From assembly GCA_050743625.1 (NCBI GenBank), contig JBOGED010000493.1, positions 1-7,345 on the forward strand: a stretch of DNA of 7,345 nt, written 5' to 3'. Of this stretch, positions 1-6,146 are shown one piece after another (the stretch's first letter is position 1; each line of letters begins with the position of its first letter). The notes under the pieces are model-generated. The model was not told where the DNA came from, ran no database searches, and worked only from the letters and a program-made list of their open reading frames with translations. The position numbers and the translations under genes are program-made. This DNA is from JBOGED01 sp050743625 (GTDB taxonomy: Bacteria > Actinomycetota > Nitriliruptoria > Euzebyales > Egibacteraceae).

Positions 1-953
1 ACGTAGGGCTCCTCAAGGCGGGCGATCTCCTTGTCGGAGAGCCGTACGTTGGCGGCGGCGACCGCGTCGTCGAGGTGGCCGAGCTTGGTCGCGCCGACGA
101 TCGGCGCGGTGACGCCGGGCTTGTGCAGCAACCACGCGATGGCGACCTGGGCGGGGGGCAGGTCACGCTCGCCCGCGACCTCGACGAGCCGATCGACGAC
201 ATCGAAGTCGGCGTCGGCATAGAGGTCGTCCATGATGGGGTCGCTGCCAGCGCGCGTCGTGCGGCGCTCGCCTTGGCGGGTGCGGGTACCGGCGAGCATG
301 CCGCGCGCGAGCGGGCTCCACGGGATCACGCCGACGCACATGTCGAGGCACTGGGGGATCATCTCGCGCTCCTCCTCGCGGTAGAGGAGGTTGTAGTGGT
401 TCTGCATGGTCGCGAACCGTGTCCAGCCGCCGATCCTCGCCACATGTTGCGCCTTGGCGAACTGCCAGGCCCACATGCTGGACGCGCCGATGTAGCGCGC
501 CTTGCCCGCCTTCACGACGTCGTGAAGGGCCTCCATCGTCTCTTCTATCGGGGTCTCGCCGTCCCATCGGTGGATCTGGTACAGGTCGACATAGTCGGTA
601 CCGAGCCGCCGCAGCGACGCGTCGATCGCGTCGAGGATATGACCGCGTGACAGGCCGCCCTCGTTCGGACCCTCGCCGAGTGGGTAACGGACCTTTGTGG
701 CCAACACGTACTCCTCGCGGCGAGTGAACGCCTCGCGCAGCAGCCGGCCGGTGACCTCCTCGCTCGCGCCCAGGGAGTACATGTCGGCGGTGTCGAAGAA
801 CGTGATCCCGGCCTCGGCGGCGTGGTGCACGAACGGTCGGGAGGCGTCCTCGTCCAACACCCACTCCCGCCAGCCCGGATCACCGTAGCTCATCATCCCA
901 AGGCAGATCCGCGATACCTTGAGCCCCGTCGATCCCAGCCGTGTGTACTCCAT
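1..953 (-). CDS. YajO-like aldo/keto reductase (C-terminus beyond window edge)
   Basis: NAD(P)H-dependent aldo/keto reductase of the (beta/alpha)8 TIM-barrel superfamily, a soluble oxidoreductase acting on carbonyl substrates. 317 codons are visible from ATG 951-953 and the frame is still open at base 1. The translation ends in LEEPY, which in YajO-type proteins lies about ten residues before the C-terminus, so almost the whole protein is here. The N-terminus MEYTRLGSTGLKVSRICLG is typical. The catalytic tetrad is complete: D54 and Y59 (FFDTADMY), K87 (LATKV) and H128 (YQIHRWD). Further family motifs are TPIEETMEALHDVVKAGKAR, YIGASSM, IPWSPLARG and the late APIVGATK cofactor-phosphate loop. 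Overall it most resembles Escherichia coli YajO (recalled from memory, not searched). The substrate cannot be inferred. The start lies 3 bp after the stop of the upstream membrane-protein gene, with an AGGG-type ribosome site inside that gene's end, so it is probably the last gene of the kinase/regulator operon. Confidence 0.93.
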   Translation of the reverse strand, partial: MEYTRLGSTGLKVSRICLGMMSYGDPGWREWVLDEDASRPFVHHAAEAGITFFDTADMYSLGASEEVTGRLLREAFTRREEYVLATKVRYPLGEGPNEGGLSRGHILDAIDASLRRLGTDYVDLYQIHRWDGETPIEETMEALHDVVKAGKARYIGASSMWAWQFAKAQHVARIGGWTRFATMQNHYNLLYREEEREMIPQCLDMCVGVIPWSPLARGMLAGTRTRQGERRTTRAGSDPIMDDLYADADFDVVDRLVEVAGERDLPPAQVAIAWLLHKPGVTAPIVGATKLGHLDDAVAAANVRLSDKEIARLEEPY

Positions 954-956
954 GGC

Positions 957-1379
957 TCACACCCTACCGGTGGCGATCTTGCGGGTGACGACGAGCATGA
1001 ACAGCACGGCGCCAAAGATGGCCACGCCGAGGGGGATGTGGAAGGCGAGGCGCCCCTGGAAGCCGAACTCGAGCGGGAATATCACTGCGGGGACGAGCAC
1101 GGCGCTGAGCGCGGCGGGCCAGATGGGGCCACGGCCGGGTCGCCACACGAGGATCGCGAGCACGAGCTGGAGAAGCACGACCAAGGTGATGATCTCGGTG
1201 CCGTTCATCTCGTGCAAGCTGAGGGCCCCGGCGTTCCCGGACAGGAACTGACCGGCCAGGATGGCCTGCGCGAAGACCAACGCTGCCTGGAGGCCCACGA
1301 CTGCTCGTAGGGCTGGAGCCAGCCAGCTCCAGGCGCCAGTCTTGCCGCGCTGCTTGGTCGGGGCGGGTGCTTGCATCAT
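957..1379 (-). CDS. Small four-helix membrane protein, possibly haem-binding
   Basis: Integral membrane protein of 140 residues and unknown function. Four hydrophobic segments lie at about residues 22-45, 58-79, 86-106 and 112-132, with a basic N-terminal tail (KQRGK) suggesting a cytoplasmic N-terminus. Two histidines sit at helix boundaries, H56 (LSLHEMNG) just before helix 2 and H114 (LAFHIPLG) near the start of helix 4. Paired helices each carrying a histidine recall haem-binding four-helix membrane families (cytochrome b561 or CtaA/COX15 half-like) and small DUF6220-type proteins; this is an impression, not a search result. A strong ribosome site (AAAGGTAGGG on the minus strand) precedes the double ATG, and I use the first ATG. 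It begins 10 bp after the response regulator and ends 3 bp before the aldo/keto reductase, so it is almost certainly co-transcribed with both. Confidence 0.8.
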   Translation of the reverse strand: MMQAPAPTKQRGKTGAWSWLAPALRAVVGLQAALVFAQAILAGQFLSGNAGALSLHEMNGTEIITLVVLLQLVLAILVWRPGRGPIWPAALSAVLVPAVIFPLEFGFQGRLAFHIPLGVAIFGAVLFMLVVTRKIATGRV

Positions 1380-1389
1380 GCCCTACCTT

Positions 1390-2067
1390 TCAACTTTGGC
1401 CGGGGACGACCAAGCCGGTCTCGTAGGCGAGAACGACCAGCTGGGCGCGGTCGCGGGCGCCGAGCTTCATCAACGTCCGGCTCACGTGGGTTTTCGCCGT
1501 CGCGGGACTCATGAACAGCCTCCGCGCGATCTCGTCATTGCCGAGGCCGCTGGCCACAAGCGCCATCACCTCGCGCTCGCGGTCGGTGAGGACGGAGAGG
1601 CGCTCAAGGTCAGGCCGTGCACGCGCGGGCTGGGCGGCGAACTCGGTGATCAGCCTGCGGGTGACACCGGGGGACAGCAGCGCGTCACCGGCCGCCACGA
1701 CACGGACGGCCTCGCGAAGGTCATCGGGCTCGATGTCCTTGACGAGGAACCCGCTGGCGCCCGCGCGGATCGCCTCGAACACGTACTCGTCCAGCTCGAA
1801 TGTCGTGAGCATGACCACATGCACGCCCGCCAGCCGCGCGTCGGCGGAGATCCGCCGCGTCGCCTCCAGCCCGTCCAGCACTGGCATGCGGATGTCCATC
1901 AGGACCACGTCCGGCCGCTGGGCCCTCGCGCGCTCGACCGCCTCGGCGCCATTCGCGGCCTCACCGGTCACCTCGATGCCGTCGTCGCGCTCGAGCAGCA
2001 CGCGAAAACCTGCCCTGACCAGGGCTTGGTCGTCGGCGAGCAGCACGCGGATAGGTACCGGCGTCAC
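1390..2067 (-). CDS. NarL/FixJ-family response regulator (LiaR-like)
   Basis: DNA-binding response regulator of 225 residues, the usual size for the NarL/LuxR group. The receiver domain covers about residues 5-120, with the acidic pair D12-D13, phospho-acceptor D58 (VVLMDIRMP), switch threonine T88 (MLTTFE) and conserved lysine K110 (GFLVKD). A LuxR-type helix-turn-helix occupies about 158-217 (LTDREREVMALVASGLGNDE, then a recognition helix around SPATAKTHVSR). All residues needed for phosphorylation are present. The start is GTG at 2065-2067 inside the stop of the histidine kinase gene (GTGA overlap of 4 bp), so the two are translationally coupled and this regulator is the obvious partner of that kinase. 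On phosphorylation such proteins dimerise and activate target promoters, often their own. The genes downstream in the operon (membrane protein, reductase) may be outputs or just co-expressed. Confidence 0.96.
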   Translation of the reverse strand: MTPVPIRVLLADDQALVRAGFRVLLERDDGIEVTGEAANGAEAVERARAQRPDVVLMDIRMPVLDGLEATRRISADARLAGVHVVMLTTFELDEYVFEAIRAGASGFLVKDIEPDDLREAVRVVAAGDALLSPGVTRRLITEFAAQPARARPDLERLSVLTDREREVMALVASGLGNDEIARRLFMSPATAKTHVSRTLMKLGARDRAQLVVLAYETGLVVPGQS

Positions 2068-3221
2068 GGTCGGGCGTTCCGCTCGGTCGGCAGCCAGGCA
2101 AGGACGTGGAACCCACCGCCGGCCGCGGGGCCCGCCTGGAATCGACCTCCGAGCGCGATGGCCCGCTCGCGCATCCCCGCCAGCCCATAACCGGCACCCC
2201 CTGAGCTCCCCGACCCCTTCCCGTCGTCCCCGACCTCCACGACGACGGCGGTCGGCAGGTAGTCGATCGAGACGGTGGCGGTCGTCGCGCCCGCGTGGCG
2301 GAGCACGTTGGTGAGCGACTCCTGGACGATGCGGTACGCGGTGAGGTCGATCGCGGGAGGGAGCGCGCGCGGGTCACCGCTGAGGGAGACCTTCACCTCC
2401 AGACCGGCGGCGGTCGCCATGTCCACGAGCCCTTCGAGCTGCTCGAGGCCTGGGGCGGGAGCCAATGGCGCGGCGGCCCGGCCGCTCTCGCGAAGCAGGC
2501 CGACCGTCGACCTCAGCTCGTCCATCGCCTCGCGGCTCGCCGCGCGGATCGTCTGGAGCGCCGACTGGGCGACGGCCGGGGACTCGTCGAGCACGTCCGC
2601 GGCGACTCCCGCCTGCACCGTGATGAGCGCGATCGTGTGCGCGATCACGTCGTGGAGCTCCCGGGCGATCCGCAGGCGCTCGTCGGCCACACGGCGCCGC
2701 GCCTCTTGCTCTCGCTCCGCCGACTCCAGCCGCGCCCGCTCGCGGGCCTCGGCCAGCAGAGCCCGCCGGCTACGCACCGCATCGCCGAGCAGGAAGACGA
2801 CGATCAGCAGCGTGCCATCCTGCACGACGCTCGCCAGCACCGCTAACGGGCGCTCCTGGTAATCCGACAACCTAAAGAAGTACCCGGCCACGATGACGAG
2901 CGCGGTAACCACCAGTGACCAGCGGAGGTGACCCGCCGCCGCGGTCGTATAGAGCGCAACGGCGAGCGCCAGGGCGGGGGAGAAGCCCGGATAGCCCAGC
3001 GAGTAGTAGACGAGCAGCGTGGCGACCGAAGCGAGCAGCACCCCCACCGGCCAGCGACGCCGGAGCAGGACCAAGCCCGCCGTGGCGAGCCCGAGCGCAT
3101 AGGCGAAGGCGTCGGGTGGGACGGAGTCTGGCTCGGTGGCGGTGGCGATCGCCATCGTGACGATCACCGCAACCGCGAGGGCCAGGCCCGCGTCGATCAC
3201 CCACGCGGGTACCCGTGTCAT
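2064..3221 (-). CDS. Sensor histidine kinase, HisKA_3 type (LiaS/NarL-system class)
   Basis: Membrane-bound sensor kinase of 385 residues from the preferred start. The N-terminal half (about 8-150) is a run of hydrophobic helices, probably five or six, with no large extracellular domain, as in intramembrane-sensing kinases. An arginine/glutamate-rich linker (about 152-185, coiled-coil-like) leads to the dimerisation/phospho-acceptor domain with H190 in ELHDVIAHTIALITVQ, the HisKA_3 signature. The HATPase domain has an N box (QESLTNVLRHAG, about 300-311), a G1 box (EVGDDGKG, about 329-336) and a G2 region (GYGLAGMRERAIALGG). All catalytic boxes are intact. I chose ATG 3219-3221 because MTRVPAW leads straight into the first helix and GGTGG lies just upstream. 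An in-frame ATG at 3255-3257 would add 12 residues, and it too has a purine-rich upstream sequence. It overlaps the regulator gene by 4 bp and is its cognate kinase. Confidence 0.95.
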   Translation of the reverse strand: MTRVPAWVIDAGLALAVAVIVTMAIATATEPDSVPPDAFAYALGLATAGLVLLRRRWPVGVLLASVATLLVYYSLGYPGFSPALALAVALYTTAAAGHLRWSLVVTALVIVAGYFFRLSDYQERPLAVLASVVQDGTLLIVVFLLGDAVRSRRALLAEARERARLESAEREQEARRRVADERLRIARELHDVIAHTIALITVQAGVAADVLDESPAVAQSALQTIRAASREAMDELRSTVGLLRESGRAAAPLAPAPGLEQLEGLVDMATAAGLEVKVSLSGDPRALPPAIDLTAYRIVQESLTNVLRHAGATTATVSIDYLPTAVVVEVGDDGKGSGSSGGAGYGLAGMRERAIALGGRFQAGPAAGGGFHVLAWLPTERNARP

Positions 3222-3323
3222 AGAGCCACCGTAAGCGTGCCGGGCACGTCCCCGCATCCGCCTACCGGAGCATCCGCGGCTACCGCCCTCGGAGTACGCG
3301 GGCTCCTCGCCGTTGCGTTCCCG
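3222..3323 (-). promoter_or_regulatory. Intergenic region before the kinase; weak ECF-like promoter candidate
   Basis: This 102-bp gap separates the LiaF-like gene from the kinase operon on the same strand. No convincing housekeeping promoter or terminator hairpin is seen, so read-through is possible. On the minus strand GGGAAC (3317-3322) is followed after 18 bases by CGTA (3294-3297), a spacing and composition loosely like the GGAAC ... GTT/CGT promoters of extracytoplasmic-function sigma factors. GC-rich DNA produces such matches by chance, so this is only a candidate. Confidence 0.2.
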
Positions 3324-3878
3324 CTACGGGCCTCTCGTCACACGGAGCTTGCCGAACATCGAGCGGCCGAGAAGATGGATCAGGGGGCCGTCTCCAGTGG
3401 TGGTGCCCTTGCCCGGCAGTGCGCGCTTCCCGAAGAGCGCGAACCCCGAGTCGACCACCCGCGCGTCGTGCGGGACGCATATCTCGATCTTGCCGAAGTA
3501 CGAGCTGGCGACGATGGTGACCGGTCCCGCCGGGAGCTCGACCTGCCGGAGGTCAAGGACGCCAACGCCGAACACCGCGACCGCCTGGCTGTGCGCCGGT
3601 AGCGCTCCCTCGTCGCCCCGTATCACCTTGCTGAACACGGCGCGGACCTTGGGATTCGCGGGGATGGGGGAGGGGCGCACCGCGGGGAGGTCGCTCGTGA
3701 GCGGCACCAGCTCTCCCACAGTTTGGGCTCGGTACACCAGGTCGAGGCGCTCTGCGTGCTCCTCGACTGTCAGCCGGCCCGCGGCCAACGCGTCGCTCAG
3801 GGTCTCGGCGACGGCATCTCGGTCCTGGTCCGAGGCCCGATGCTGGGCCGGTTCAAGCGATGATGACATGGTCTCCAT
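3324..3878 (-). CDS. DUF1707 / LiaF-like C-terminal domain protein
   Basis: Predicted soluble two-domain protein of 184 residues. Residues about 13-66 form a DUF1707 domain (HRASDQDRDAVAETLSDAL, then GRLTVEEHAERLDLVYRAQT and LTSDLP), a small actinobacterial module. Residues about 98-183 resemble the C-terminal beta-rich domain of LiaF/YvqF: FGVGVLDLRQ, then YFGKIEICVP, GFALFGK and MFGKLRV, repeating F-G-K strand turns. No transmembrane helix is present, unlike Firmicute LiaF, which has four. LiaF proteins restrain the LiaS-LiaR envelope-stress system, and the next genes on this strand are a LiaS-like kinase and a LiaR-like regulator. A role as negative modulator of that kinase is inferred from this order. 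Start choice: ATG 3876-3878 (METMSSS) or ATG 3867-3869 (MSSS, preceded closely by GGAG). A GTG at 3945-3947 would add 23 unfamily-like residues without a ribosome site. The last ~100 bases are followed by the kinase after a short gap. Confidence 0.88.
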   Translation of the reverse strand: METMSSSLEPAQHRASDQDRDAVAETLSDALAAGRLTVEEHAERLDLVYRAQTVGELVPLTSDLPAVRPSPIPANPKVRAVFSKVIRGDEGALPAHSQAVAVFGVGVLDLRQVELPAGPVTIVASSYFGKIEICVPHDARVVDSGFALFGKRALPGKGTTTGDGPLIHLLGRSMFGKLRVTRGP

Positions 3879-4054
3879 GATGGCCTCGCGGAGTGAAAGA
3901 ACATCCTCGGATGCGTGTACCGCTCGGGTCGTAGTGCGGGCACTCACGAGGTACTACGAACGGTGCGCGCAGCTATCACCGCGAGGCGGATGACGCGCGC
4001 TTGCCGTCTCCGTACCGTCCTCTCACGTATCGGACACCGACGAGAGGACCCGCG
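3879..4054. promoter_or_regulatory. Divergent intergenic region with inverted repeat 3930-3958
   Basis: This 176-bp stretch lies between the start of the LiaF-like gene (minus) and the cupredoxin gene (plus), so it must hold promoters in both directions. The clearest element is an inverted repeat with six-base arms, CGTAGT at 3930-3935 and ACTACG at 3953-3958, around 17 bases of spacer. This is a size suited to a dimeric regulator such as a NarL-family protein. For the plus direction TTGCCG at 4001-4006 could be a -35 element, but no good -10 follows. Neither promoter is convincing by eye. Confidence 0.35.
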
Positions 4055-4417
4055 ATGCGCACCAACCAGCGACGCGTGACCGTCGCCGCGATGGCGCTGG
4101 CCACGCTGGCCGCGGCCTGTAGCCCGGCGGGGTCGAGCGCCCCCTCGCCACCGGCTGGGCCGGCGGTCAGCGGCGATCAGACGGTCATGCTCGCCGACGG
4201 CGACAACTTCGATCCCGACGCGCTGCGCGTCACCTCAGGCACGACCGTGAGCTGGCAATGGGAGGACAGCTCCACCCTACACAACGTCACATTCGACGAT
4301 TTCGGCAGCGACACCCAGAGCGCAGGCACTTACACCCACATCTTCGACGAGGCCGGGACGTTCGCCTACGTCTGCACGCTCCACCCGAACATGACCGGAA
4401 CGGTGGTGGTCGAATGA
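4055..4417 (+). CDS. Cupredoxin (plastocyanin-like) lipoprotein
   Basis: Small blue-copper (type 1) protein of 120 residues, predicted to be exported and lipid-anchored, acting as an extracytoplasmic electron carrier or copper binder. The N-terminus is a signal peptide: MRTNQRR basic region, hydrophobic AAMALATLAA, then AAC with C22 as probable lipidated cysteine. The -3 residue is alanine rather than the usual leucine, so the lipobox is imperfect. A Ser/Pro/Gly-rich linker (23-40) precedes the cupredoxin fold. Copper ligands are all present: H76 (STLHNVTF), then C107, H110 and M113 in YVCTLHPNM. The start is ATG 4055-4057 because GAGAGGA at 4042-4048 gives a good ribosome site; an in-frame upstream ATG at 4001 would spoil the signal peptide. 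It overlaps the next gene by ATGA (4414-4417), which implies coupled translation. The redox partner is unknown. Confidence 0.93.
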   Translation: MRTNQRRVTVAAMALATLAAACSPAGSSAPSPPAGPAVSGDQTVMLADGDNFDPDALRVTSGTTVSWQWEDSSTLHNVTFDDFGSDTQSAGTYTHIFDEAGTFAYVCTLHPNMTGTVVVE

Positions 4418-4794
4418 CCACGGCAAAGGCTCTCGCTCGAGGTGTCGGTTCGCGGGGCCTGGAGGTCGTGTGCCTGGTCGGGATGTCGCTGTCGTTCCTG
4501 TGGATCCTGGCGTTGGACTACCGGCTCTATGACCAGCTCATCATGCCGGTGCTCTTCCTCGCCGCCGTAAGCCTCGTGGCAGCGGGCGTCGTAGCCACGC
4601 GCGCCCGCTGGGTGCCCGCCCTCGGTGCCGCCGTCGCCGCGGTCATCCTCTTCGGAGCGGCCCGTGAGCCGTTCGTGCTGCTGAGGCTGACCGACCCGGA
4701 GACCGTGTGGACCTTTCTCGCCACGATCCTGATGCTCGCCTTCAATCTCACGGCGCTTGCAGCCGGCATCAGGGCAACCGTAAGACGCGCCTGA
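4414..4794 (+). CDS. Four-helix membrane protein of unknown function, coupled to cupredoxin
   Basis: Integral membrane protein of 126 residues that I do not recognise. It starts at ATG 4414-4416, overlapping the cupredoxin stop by 4 bp. Hydrophobic segments lie at about 15-35 (LEVVCLVGMSLSFLWILALD), 41-62, 66-84 and 97-120, with arginine-rich loops (ATRARW) and tail (IRATVRRA). There are no histidine pairs, no CXXC and no methionine-rich copper motif, so it is unlikely to bind haem or copper itself. C20 is its only cysteine. An acidic/aromatic stretch, LDYRLYDQ (34-41), between helices 1 and 2 and LTDPETVW (92-99) before helix 4 are the most distinctive polar segments. Translational coupling suggests it works with the cupredoxin, for example as a membrane docking partner, but this is inference from position only. 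A longer in-frame reading from 4258 is an accidental extension over the cupredoxin gene. Confidence 0.8.
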   Translation: MTTAKALARGVGSRGLEVVCLVGMSLSFLWILALDYRLYDQLIMPVLFLAAVSLVAAGVVATRARWVPALGAAVAAVILFGAAREPFVLLRLTDPETVWTFLATILMLAFNLTALAAGIRATVRRA

Positions 4795-4808
4795 CCGCGG
4801 TCAGGCGC
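4787..4808 (+). terminator. Palindromic hairpin, probable transcription terminator
   Basis: A perfect 22-base palindrome (left arm GCGCCTGAC, centre CGCG, right arm GTCAGGCGC) contains the TGA stop codon of the membrane-protein gene and is followed by CTCTTT. It would form a very stable nine-pair GC-rich stem with a four-base loop. The pyrimidine tract is short, so termination could be imperfect, but position and symmetry fit the end of the cupredoxin/membrane-protein unit. Being a true palindrome it could also act on minus-strand transcripts or bind a protein dimer. Confidence 0.6.
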
Positions 4809-4861
4809 CTCTTTGGGAGGTCGTCCCCTTGCCAGCGGGAATGCATGCTCCGCTGCGTGGG

Positions 4862-4889
4862 TTGAAACCGTCGCCGTTAGCGGTAGATG
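4862..4889 (+). promoter_or_regulatory. Candidate promoter of the luciferase-like oxidoreductase
   Basis: TTGAAA at 4862-4867 (five of six to the -35 consensus) is separated by 16 bases from TAGATG at 4884-4889 (three of six to the -10 consensus). It sits in the 125-bp gap after the terminator and about 45 bp before the gene start. The strong -35 and weak -10 make it plausible but unproven. No other motif is clear in this gap. Confidence 0.3.
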
Positions 4890-4933
4890 CGGAGACAGCC
4901 CGCCTTTGTGCCGAGCGAGGAGTGTACGACAAC

Positions 4934-5779
4934 ATGAGATTTGGCCTCTTAATGTTCCCCGCTCACTACGCGATCCGGCCCGACGAGCTGGCCCGTGCGG
5001 CGGAGGAGCACGGCTTCGAATCGCTGTTCGTTCCCGAGCACACCCACATCCCCGCCGACCGGCGCTCTCCGTGGCCTGGCGGTGCGGAGCTGCCGAAGGA
5101 GTATTCGCATACCTATGACCCGTTCGTGGCATTGGCCGTGGCTGCGGCTGCTACTGAGCGGATCTTGCTGGGGACCGGGGTCTGCCTGGTCGTCGAGCGC
5201 GACCCGATCGTCACCGCGAAGGAGGTCGCGTCGCTCGACCATCTGTCCGGGGGCCGGTTCGTGTTCGGGGTCGGCGGCGGCTGGAACCGCGAAGAGATGG
5301 AGCATCACGGGACGGACCCACGGACGCGGTTCGACCTCATGCGCGAGCGGGTCCTGGCGATGACGGCCATCTGGACGCGGGAAGAGGCCTCGTACCACGG
5401 CGAGTACGTCGACTTCGACCGGGTGTGGTCATGGCCGAAACCGTTTCAACGGCCGCGCCCGCCGGTCCTTATCGGCGGCAACGGGCCGAGGGCGCTGGAG
5501 CGGGTGGTGGACTACGGCGACGGGTGGATGCCGATCGCCTCATCCGATCGCGACGAGTTGGCCGCCCGCGTCGCCGAGCTCCAGAAGCTGGCCGCCAACC
5601 GTGGCCGCGCCGACATCCCCGTCACGCTGTTCGGCGTCCGAGCCCGCGCGGACGACGTCGCCTACTGGCAAGACGTGGGCGTCGATCGCGTGCTGTTCGC
5701 GCTCCCACCTGAGCCCGCCACCGAGAACCTGCCGCGAATCTCCCGCTACGCCAAGCTCGCCGCCTCGTTCACCCCCTGA
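4934..5779 (+). CDS. LLM-class (luciferase-like) F420-type oxidoreductase
   Basis: Flavin/F420-dependent oxidoreductase of the bacterial luciferase-like TIM-barrel family, 281 residues. It is most like the actinobacterial subgroup annotated as LLM class F420-dependent oxidoreductase (TIGR03619 type). Family features in order: MRFGLLMFP strand 1, then AEEHGFESLFVPEHTHIP (23-40); YDPFVALA and RILLGTGV (76-83); RDPIVTAKEVASLDHLSGGR (89-108) with FGVGGGWNREEMEHHG (111-126); and PVLIGGNGPRALERVVDYGDGWMP (177-200), the cofactor phosphate-binding region. It looks complete. The start is ATG 4934-4936, with GAGGAG at 4917-4922 as ribosome site. Extending to 4829 would add 35 residues before the natural first beta strand. 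F420 use is inferred from the subfamily and from the actinobacterial setting; FMN cannot be excluded. Substrate is unknown. A broken partial copy of this gene lies at 6675-6933. Confidence 0.93.
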   Translation: MRFGLLMFPAHYAIRPDELARAAEEHGFESLFVPEHTHIPADRRSPWPGGAELPKEYSHTYDPFVALAVAAAATERILLGTGVCLVVERDPIVTAKEVASLDHLSGGRFVFGVGGGWNREEMEHHGTDPRTRFDLMRERVLAMTAIWTREEASYHGEYVDFDRVWSWPKPFQRPRPPVLIGGNGPRALERVVDYGDGWMPIASSDRDELAARVAELQKLAANRGRADIPVTLFGVRARADDVAYWQDVGVDRVLFALPPEPATENLPRISRYAKLAASFTP

Positions 5780-5803
5780 CGCGCCCCGGCGGGCGTGTAT
5801 CCT
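5776..5803 (+). promoter_or_regulatory. Candidate promoter of the vapBC operon
   Basis: CTGACG at 5776-5781 (four of six to TTGACA) and TATCCT at 5798-5803 (four of six to TATAAT) are separated by 16 bases. The -35 overlaps the stop of the preceding oxidoreductase gene. Transcription would begin around 5810, about 30 bases before the antitoxin start. An inverted repeat overlaps the -10 end, as expected for an autoregulated toxin-antitoxin operon. Confidence 0.45.
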
Positions 5804-5816
5804 ACTGGCGGTAGGA
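5800..5816. promoter_or_regulatory. Inverted repeat, candidate VapB/VapBC operator
   Basis: TCCTAC (5800-5805) and GTAGGA (5811-5816) are perfect six-base inverted arms around TGGCG. The repeat begins within the putative -10 hexamer and covers the expected start site. VapB-type ribbon-helix-helix antitoxins, alone or with toxin, usually bind such short palindromes and repress their own operon. Operator identity is inferred from position and symmetry. Confidence 0.45.
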
Positions 5817-5843
5817 CGTCTGCGCGGAAGGATGAGAAAGGCC

Positions 5844-6146
5844 ATGGTCGTCGAAAGGGTAAGCGAAGCTCCTGGTGCTTCCCGGTTACGGCTGCGACGG
5901 CAGAAGGCGAGCCGAAAGACCAAGATCTCCGTTACTGTCGATGAAGTCCTGTGGAACGAGGTCCAAGCGTTCGTGGCGGGCGGCCACGGCGCGGAGTCGG
6001 CATCGGCCGCGGTCGAGTACGGGCTGTTTCTTTGGGTAGCGAATCAACGGCTTGCCACCGCCCTGGACGCCGCGTACACGGAGGACCCCGCGATACGGCC
6101 GACCGACGCCGAGGTCGAACACGCGGCTGAGGTGCTCGGACTTTGA
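5844..6146 (+). CDS. vapB: VapB-type antitoxin, ribbon-helix-helix
   Basis: Antitoxin of 100 residues from ATG 5844-5846. After a basic N-terminal arm (SRLRLRRQKASRKTK), residues about 26-62 fit a ribbon-helix-helix DNA-binding fold: strand KISVTVD, helix EVLWNEVQAFVAGG, turn, then helix SASAAVEYGLFLWVANQRL. The acidic C-terminal part (80-100, DPAIRPTDAEVEHAAEVLGL) would be the toxin-neutralising tail. As in other type II systems it should sequester the downstream PIN toxin and, as a complex, repress transcription at the inverted repeat upstream. An alternative in-frame ATG at 5832 adds four residues but abuts the GGAAGG ribosome-site-like sequence, so 5844 is preferred. Its stop overlaps the toxin start by 4 bp. 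A truncated, mutated second copy is at 6934-7008. Confidence 0.85.
   Translation: MVVERVSEAPGASRLRLRRQKASRKTKISVTVDEVLWNEVQAFVAGGHGAESASAAVEYGLFLWVANQRLATALDAAYTEDPAIRPTDAEVEHAAEVLGL

Noticed and set aside
163..864. Long minus-strand open frame (233 codons) and its plus-strand counterpart at 75-650
   Set aside because: Arginine/proline-rich shadows of the aldo/keto reductase frame, which itself carries the complete catalytic tetrad.
1261..2377. Plus-strand open frames of 267-309 codons opposite the response regulator and kinase
   Set aside because: Antisense shadows caused by high GC. They have no domain motifs, while the opposite frames carry all two-component signatures.
4829..4933. 35-residue N-terminal extension of the luciferase-like oxidoreductase
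   Set aside because: The family begins at the MRFGLLMFP strand, and a ribosome site lies just before ATG 4934.
4527..5132. Minus-strand open frame of 201 codons spanning the membrane-protein end and the oxidoreductase start
   Set aside because: It crosses a terminator palindrome and two well-supported plus-strand genes, and its composition is shadow-like. A similar shadow (6241-6804) appears opposite the duplicated copy, as expected from the duplication.
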